A DNA stretch of 64,000 nt, from contig OY757011.1 in NCBI GenBank assembly GCA_963580285.1, positions 166,809,406-166,873,405 on the forward strand. The letters run 5' to 3'. The position numbers and the translations under genes are program-made. The notes under the pieces were generated by a model that saw only the letters and a list, made by a program, of their open reading frames with translations, had not been told where the DNA came from and did no database searches. The DNA comes from Lucinisca nassula. Its lineage: Eukaryota > Mollusca > Bivalvia > Lucinida > Lucinidae. Shown here in pieces: positions 59,154 to 64,000 of the stretch. Position 1 is the first letter of the stretch, and each line of letters begins with the position of its first letter.

Positions 59154-62100
59154 ATGTTGCCTTCGGTATTGGTTAGACCCTTAAATTTGTCTTCTGTAAC
59201 TTCAGTTAATCTCAAAGGAGCAGGCAATACCAATGTTTTTGGGAGTAGTCTTCGTATAAGACTATCTCCTCTCAAATCGCCCATCCTTCGAAAATATACT
59301 AATCCGTGGAAAAGAAGTGGAATGTATCCTAGCATTTCTAAGTGCAATGCCAAGAGGTGCAGATGTTGTTCGCATTTAAGCACTGCGTCTACCGTTACTT
59401 CATCTGTAAACGGTAGACGCTTCTCTGTAGTTAACATGTCTGATTTGACATGACAGTCTACAGATTTAATTTATCTAATTACTTGACGTGCTGCAAACTG
59501 TAATATGCAGTACGTCGGTCAAACTAACCGCATGCTTAAAACTAGATTGAACGAGCATTATCGTAGAATGAGTAAGCCTAAGAAAACTGACACTTTCTTG
59601 TACCGTCACTTTCGACGTACAGGTCATTCTGTAAATAACATTGTTATACAACCAGTGGAAAAACTTTATTACGATGCAAATTCTACAACTAGATTCAAAA
59701 TAATCAAAAGACATGAAGCTGAACTGAAATGGATTAAATTTTTACAGACCCCTTTTCCACTGGGATTTAATGACAACATTTATCATGAGGGTAATATTTC
59801 CAGAATGCCGGACTTTGATATTTTCTCACTCCTGGAATGTCGAAAACGCAGAACTAGATCTCACGGCACCAGGAAAAATGGTAACTTTAAACGTAAATCA
59901 CGTGCGTTTAAACGAAACAATACTAGACTGAAGTGACTGTCTATTATATTATTAAATCATGGACGCCACTCTATGCTTTCATTTTTAAGTTCATTACCCG
60001 TTTCTGTTTTACGTCTTCTGGACACCGAGGCGAATAAATTCTACGATAGTTCTCATCAGTTATATGATGCGGCTCTCTTAACTAGAGGCTATACTCAGCA
60101 TACTCTCCGTCCTTACATTGATTCTGAAATTAATCATAAACGCCATTTCTTCAAAATATCCTTCATTAATAAGGGTATGGATTTTATAGATTTGCCCAGT
60201 ATCTTCCGTGAGAGATCCGTACTTTCTTCCATTCCTGCTTATTTTCAAAATACTGAAACACCTATAATTTGCTATAAATATAACAAACCTGTTAGATCTA
60301 TCATTTTTAATTTCAATAAACTTGTTTCAGATCTTGATATTGATACTAATACTCCTGATTCATGTGATTGTAAAAACTCAAAGTATTGCTATTCTGCTGC
60401 TGGTCATGTAATTACTGGCAATTTGAAAATTATTCCTGATTCAAGGATAAGGAATATAATTTCTAAAGGACCGAAATATCGGTTTCCTTCAAAAATTGAT
60501 TTCAGTAAATGTAGAGATGAAATCGCTGCTTCATTGAATGAATTCGGTAATCGATGGTGTAAGCGAGAGTATGTTGAGCATAAAGCCCTTAAGGACTGGA
60601 AACTTAGCATTTTAAAACTAGTGAATAAACGCATTTCTTTCTATTCTCAAAATACTAACTTATTACCTCCTAAGCCCAAGACGTCTTTACGTCATCTTAA
60701 ACTAGGTATTCAAGAATTTCATAAGAAGTTTGTTTTGGCCCCTGCAGACAAGGCCGCTAACAACGTCGTCGTTGTGTGACGGCTCCACTATGTTAACACG
60801 CTTAAGCGGGAGCTTGGTGGTACTAAGGCCTATGAACTTCAGCCTTTAGCTGAAGAGAGAGCTATAGTAGATAAACATGTTTGTCTTTCAGCCACCAAGT
60901 TTGCTGTGTGTGTTAACGAAGGCCAAGACAAGCTTCCTACGCTATACTGGTTACCAAAACTTCATAAAAAACCTTACAAAGCACGGTTTATTGCAAATTC
61001 TAGCTCTTGCACTACCACTGAACTTTCTAAATTATTAACTTCCTGTCTTACTGCTATTAAAACGCATGTAATTAAATATTGTGATAAAGTCTTTGAAAGA
61101 TCAGGAAGAAATCTGTTTTGGTCTATAAAAAATTCGAATGATGTTTTAAATAAATTGAAATCTAGACAGTTTCGTGCTTCTAGTCTGTCTACCTACGATT
61201 TTTCCACTCTTTACACTACACTTCCTCATAATCTTATAAAAGAAAAGCTTAATGATTTAATTGAATGGGCTTTTCACAGAGAAGATTCTCTCTATCTTGC
61301 ATGTAATGTCAGAAATGCATTTTTCACTTCTAAAGAGCATAAGAATTATACACTTTGGTCATGTCAGAAAGTGTGTGATGCCCTCACCTTTCTACTTGAC
61401 AATATTTATATTAGATTCGGTACTAAGTTATTTAGACAAATTGTGGGTATACCGATGGGTACTAATTGCGCACCTCTTGTGGCTGATCTGTTCTTGTATT
61501 GTTATGAAAGAGACTTCATTTTGTCGCTTTCCATTGATAACCAATCTGAAATTATTGAAGCTTTTAGCTCTACTTCTAGATATTTAGATGATTTATTAAA
61601 TATTGATAATACCTATTTTGATGGTTTGATCAGTCAGATTTACCCCCTAGAACTTCAGTTAAATAGGGCAAATTCTTCTGATACCGAGGCCCCGTTTTTG
61701 GATTTACATCTATCTATTGTAGATGGATTTGTTTCGTGCAAAATTTATGATAAACGCGATGACTTTGATTTTGAGATTGTAAATTTTCCTTTTTTGGATG
61801 GTGATGTTCCTCGTGCGCCATCCTATGGCGTTTATATTTCGCAATTAATTCGATTTGCTAGAGTGTGTAGTCATGTAACTGACTTCAACACTCGTAATAA
61901 ATTATTAACGGCTAAACTCCTTAATCAGGGTTATCGGTACCATAAACTACGCAAAGCCTTTTCAAAATTTTATAGACGCCATTCTGATTTAATTTCAAAA
62001 TTCAATATTGGACTTAAATCTCTTCTGCAACAAGGTCTATCGGAACCCGAATTTTATGGTGACTTAGTATTTAAATTCAGAAAAATATATAACCGCAATG

Positions 62101-62279
62101 ACTTCAGTACCCAATTTCGTAAAATTATTCTTCGATATAAAAAGATTGGGTACAACATGGATATTATACGACAGACTGCATGCATGGTAGTTAACCCAAT
62201 CACGGTTGGCAACTTTGCTTCCCTCTTTAATTGCACGCCGGTGGGTCAGGCCTCAGATTCTATGACGGCTCCAACGTAA
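59154..62279 (+). CDS. Naiad-type PLE polyprotein: GIY-YIG endonuclease + reverse transcriptase, putative selenoprotein
   Basis: The protein would nick target DNA and copy the element RNA by target-primed reverse transcription. The frame is uninterrupted for 1,041 codons if TGA is read through, and stops at TAA. Visible motifs: Cys cluster CNAKRCRCC (residues 64-72); GIY-like IYLIT (106-110); YVG (120-122); catalytic Arg in LKTRLNEH (131); CxC linker SCDCKNSKYC (403-412) followed by GHVITG; RT fingers YWLPKLHKKP (598-607); motif A YDFSTLY (Asp 682); motif B GIPMGTNCAP (765-774); motif C YLDD (810-813). In-frame TGAs are at residues 100, 111, 261 and 542 (59,451, 59,484, 59,934 and 60,777). 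Residue 111 is the Cys of the usual IYLITC, residue 100 that of the preceding TC, and residue 542 follows ANNVVVV, where Cys is normal. Clam Naiads with multiple selenocysteines have been reported, which supports recoding. The alternative is a pseudogene with four nonsense mutations. The start at 59,154 is the first in-frame ATG downstream of the minisatellite. Confidence 0.85.
59451..59486 (+). other. Two in-frame TGA codons, putative selenocysteines 1 and 2
   Basis: TGA at 59,451-59,453 (after MSDLT) and 59,484-59,486 (after IYLIT). Only ten codons separate them and both fall at the Cys positions that precede and end the GIY strand in Penelope-like endonucleases. Confidence 0.75.
59934..59936 (+). 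other. In-frame TGA codon, putative selenocysteine 3
   Basis: Follows NNTRLK at the end of the basic segment after the endonuclease. The frame continues LSIILLNHG. I cannot confirm from memory that the family has Cys here. Confidence 0.6.
60777..60779 (+). other. In-frame TGA codon, putative selenocysteine 4
   Basis: Falls in DKAANNVVVV-TGA-RLHYVNTLK at the entrance to the RT. Cys is the usual residue after VVVV in Penelope-like RTs. Confidence 0.75.
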
Positions 62280-62862
62280 AGGCTTATTGAGAATTAGAGA
62301 GATCTAATTCAAGGTAATGTTGGTTGGTGCCTGATGCTCTGTCTCTGGTCGGGCTCATCGGAGTCTAACTGTTGGTTTTCTTTTGCTCCAGCATTTCAGT
62401 GGTTTCTTGCTGTCGAGTCCTCACCGTTGTCTCACCTCTGTGGTTCTTTGATTTTTGTGTTCACGGAGATGTTGCACTGATGAGTTAGGAGGCCTTCATG
62501 CGGACTGAACAAATTATTTGTCTAAATCGCGACGGAAGTAGGGGCGGGGATTGTGGCCGCGTGGGGTCGATTTAAGCCCCCCAGTGGAAATCTTCCACTG
62601 ACCGTTCCAAGGCGGCTCTTCTGTGGCGATTTATTTTATGTTGTTGTTTGTTGCTTGCTGTGTGTATCACTTGTGTCTTTTAGTTTCGGATGACCATATG
62701 GCCATTTTGTGGGAAAGTGACTGTCCTTGTGGCCTTCCTTTGTTTGGGTTTCCATTGTGGTCTGGTCGCTTAATGTTTGTATTTCTTTCCCTTTGGTGTC
62801 TTTTATGGGTGGAGTAAGTTAATTGTATCAATTCCTGATCTTTGTTTTACTTCTACTTCTGA
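62280..62862 (+). promoter_or_regulatory. Naiad 3' UTR (expected to hold a SECIS element)
   Basis: The region between the TAA and the element end. It is shared, in 5'-truncated form, by the copies at 24.65, 31.27, 32.38, 38.5, 39.1, 42.6, 45.7, 46.0 and 53.5 kb. Conserved blocks are TGATGAGTTAGGAGGCCTTC, CGACGGAAGTARGGGCG, the poly-C run, GACCGTTCCAAGGCGG, GGCCATTTTGTGGGAAAG and CCCTTTGGTGTC. ATGA occurs near 62,477 and 62,690, but by eye I could not build a convincing SECIS stem with the AA loop. Confidence 0.5.
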
Positions 62863-62864
62863 TG

Positions 62865-63195
62865 AGGGTAATTGGGCGAAACAAGTTAGTTTTGCCAAGG
62901 AATACATGTATACTTTATGCATTTCATAGAACACATTTGATGTGACTATAGCTGGCGTAAAGGGAGTGTGTGGGGCCGTAAAATGTATGCCCGCCTTTCG
63001 TCATAGGTAGTTTATATGTTCTTGTCCTTCGGAATCATTGGTTTACTGTGGAATTTTGAAATTATTTCAGGGCCACTGATGAGGCCTAATTGGCCGAAAC
63101 TAGCTGTTCTGGGCCAGAAAACTTGTGCATTCCATGCTTTTCGGATCTGTTGTTTATTTCTTGCTTCCAAAGGATAGAACATATTTCCGGTTGGT
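62865..63195 (+). mobile_element. Retrozyme copy directly abutting Naiad 3' end
   Basis: Begins with a degenerate hammerhead-like start, CTGATGAGGGTAATTGGGCG then AAACAAG, within a few bases of the Naiad terminus. Continues through GTGTGTGGGGCCGTAAAATG to a second hammerhead at 63,070. Confidence 0.72.
63070..63115 (+). ncRNA. Hammerhead ribozyme, near-intact core
   Basis: GGGCCA, CTGATGA, stem II GGCC/GGCC around TAATT, GAAA, CTAGCTGTTC, TGGGCC. The core and stem II are perfect. Stem I and stem III each carry mismatches. Confidence 0.65.
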
Positions 63196-64000
63196 GTTTT
63201 TGAATTCAGCAGTTCCACAGCTGACATCACATGCTACGCGACTAGCACCACAGTTTCACAACTATCACCACAGGTTATTTATAATTCTGCATCGTTTCAT
63301 AGCTGTCACCACAGGTTAAATTGCCATCGTCGCTGTTTCACAGATATCACCACAGGTTATTTAGTCTTCAGTATAGTTTTATAACTGTCACAACGGAAAA
63401 CTCGCAATCACAACAGATAATATGTTCTATAAAAGGGTTATCCTTTGGAAGCAAGGAATACACAACAGAAGTGAAAATATGGAGTGTACATGTTTTCTGG
63501 GCCAGACTAGCTAGTTTCGGCCAATAAGGCCTCAGTGACCCTCAGATATTTTCAAAATTCCACAATGGAATCAATGATCCCAAAGGACAGGAAAATATAA
63601 TCTACACTATGATGTAGGGCAGGGAGACGTTTTACCGCCGCCACACATTCCCACACACCAGCTGTAGTGAAGTTAAATATGTTCTATAAAAGGGTTATCC
63701 TTTGGAAGCATCACCACAGGTTTATAGCTTTCACAAAATGTTTTTTTTTTATTTCAGCACAGTTTCACAAAAGATAACATAGCTGTCACCACAGTTTCAC
63801 AGCTGTCACCACAGATTAAAGATTTCAGCACTTTTTCACAGCTGTAACACAGATACTTGGCTCTCACCAAATTTTGGCAGGTATTACCACAGATTAATCA
63901 GATTTCAGCACAATTTCACAGCTGTAACCGAAGGTTATGTGGCTATGACCACTGTCTTACAGCTACCACCACGGGTTATTTATAATTCAGCACCGTTTCA
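63196..64000. repeat. Class C minisatellite continuing past the window edge
   Basis: 41-bp units (GTTTCACAGATATCACCACAGGTTATTTAG and relatives) flank an inverted retrozyme at 63,420-63,705 and run to the last base. Confidence 0.85.
63420..63705 (-). mobile_element. Retrozyme copy in minus orientation, tandem start
   Basis: TATGTTCTATAAAAGGGTTATCC occurs at 63,421 and 63,678, giving a 257-bp monomer. On the minus strand the ribozyme region reads GGGTCACTGA then GGCCTTATTGGCC, GAAACTAGCTAGTC and TGGCCC. The TGA of the catalytic box is deleted, while stem III and the GTC cleavage site are perfect. Confidence 0.72.

Larger units (their letters stand above)
59071..62862 (+). mobile_element. Naiad-type (N-terminal endonuclease) Penelope-like retroelement, near complete
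   Basis: Class C minisatellite ends at about 59,065 (TTTCACAGCTTTTTTG) and the element's open frame begins. The ORF runs 59,154-62,279, followed by a 580-bp 3' UTR ending GATCTTTGTTTTACTTCTAC at about 62,860, where retrozyme sequence begins. The 3' end is defined by comparison with at least ten truncated copies in this window. The 5' boundary is less certain: there is no upstream copy to compare, and slight 5' truncation is possible. Domain order is GIY-YIG, CxC linker, reverse transcriptase, the permuted order that defines Naiad/Chlamys elements. Confidence 0.88.

Noticed and set aside
58961..59437. 158-codon minus-strand ORF opposite the Naiad N-terminus
   Set aside because: Antisense shadow of the endonuclease coding region and adjacent minisatellite.
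62470..62510. SECIS built on TGATGAGTTAGGAGGCCTTC...GGACTGAAC
   Set aside because: Distance between the ATGA and the downstream GA is too short and there is no apical AA loop. Not convincing without a folding program.

Overview
This window is intergenic or heterochromatin-like DNA of an animal, most likely a bivalve mollusc (clam-like). The inference rests on the repeat content. There are interspersed elements that open near AGCTCACCTGAGCC and GTCCGTCCGTCC and have tandem-repeat cores, several tRNA-derived SINE families, and Penelope-like retroelements including a permuted Naiad-type copy. I found no host protein-coding gene. Nearly all open reading frames are by-products of tandem repeats whose unit is a multiple of three or lacks stops.

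Layout. 1-3.5 kb: a ~150-bp tandem repeat, then Helentron/HINE-like elements with a ~466-bp tandem core. 3.5-5.4 kb: a (GA)n tract, a foldback element and unique sequence. 5.4-10.45 kb: SINEs and very AT-rich arrays saturated with the palindrome GATATC. 10.45-20.35 kb and 27.55-29.3 kb: a 21-bp minisatellite (class A). 20.35-27.5 kb: SINEs, nested HINE-like elements and a Naiad 3' end. 29.4-33.8 kb: the endonuclease end of a second Penelope-like element, simple repeats, SINEs and Naiad 3' ends. 33.8-36.9 kb: a HINE-like element with a ~175-bp core, split by a hammerhead-ribozyme retrozyme. 37-46.6 kb: a 41-bp minisatellite (class B) with SINEs and Naiad 3' ends. 46.9-64 kb: a related 41-bp minisatellite (class C) that interdigitates with retrozymes to form a higher-order repeat, and that is the landing site of a nearly complete Naiad retroelement (about 59.07-62.86 kb).

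The most notable content is two linked selfish-RNA systems. (1) The Naiad element has a single reading frame of about 1,041 codons (59154-62279). It runs from a GIY-YIG endonuclease through a CxC linker to a reverse transcriptase. It is interrupted only by four TGA codons, never TAA or TAG, and ends in TAA. At least three TGAs fall where Penelope-like proteins have cysteine, so the element probably encodes a selenoprotein, as reported for clam and spider Naiads. (2) About fourteen copies of a short repeat carry a type I hammerhead ribozyme. Three copies are structurally perfect, and some are tandem, with monomers of ~257 or ~383 bp. This is the architecture of animal retrozymes, which are thought to be mobilised by Penelope-like enzymes. 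The three minisatellite classes share a core (GCTRTCACC) and appear to descend from one ~21-bp ancestor.
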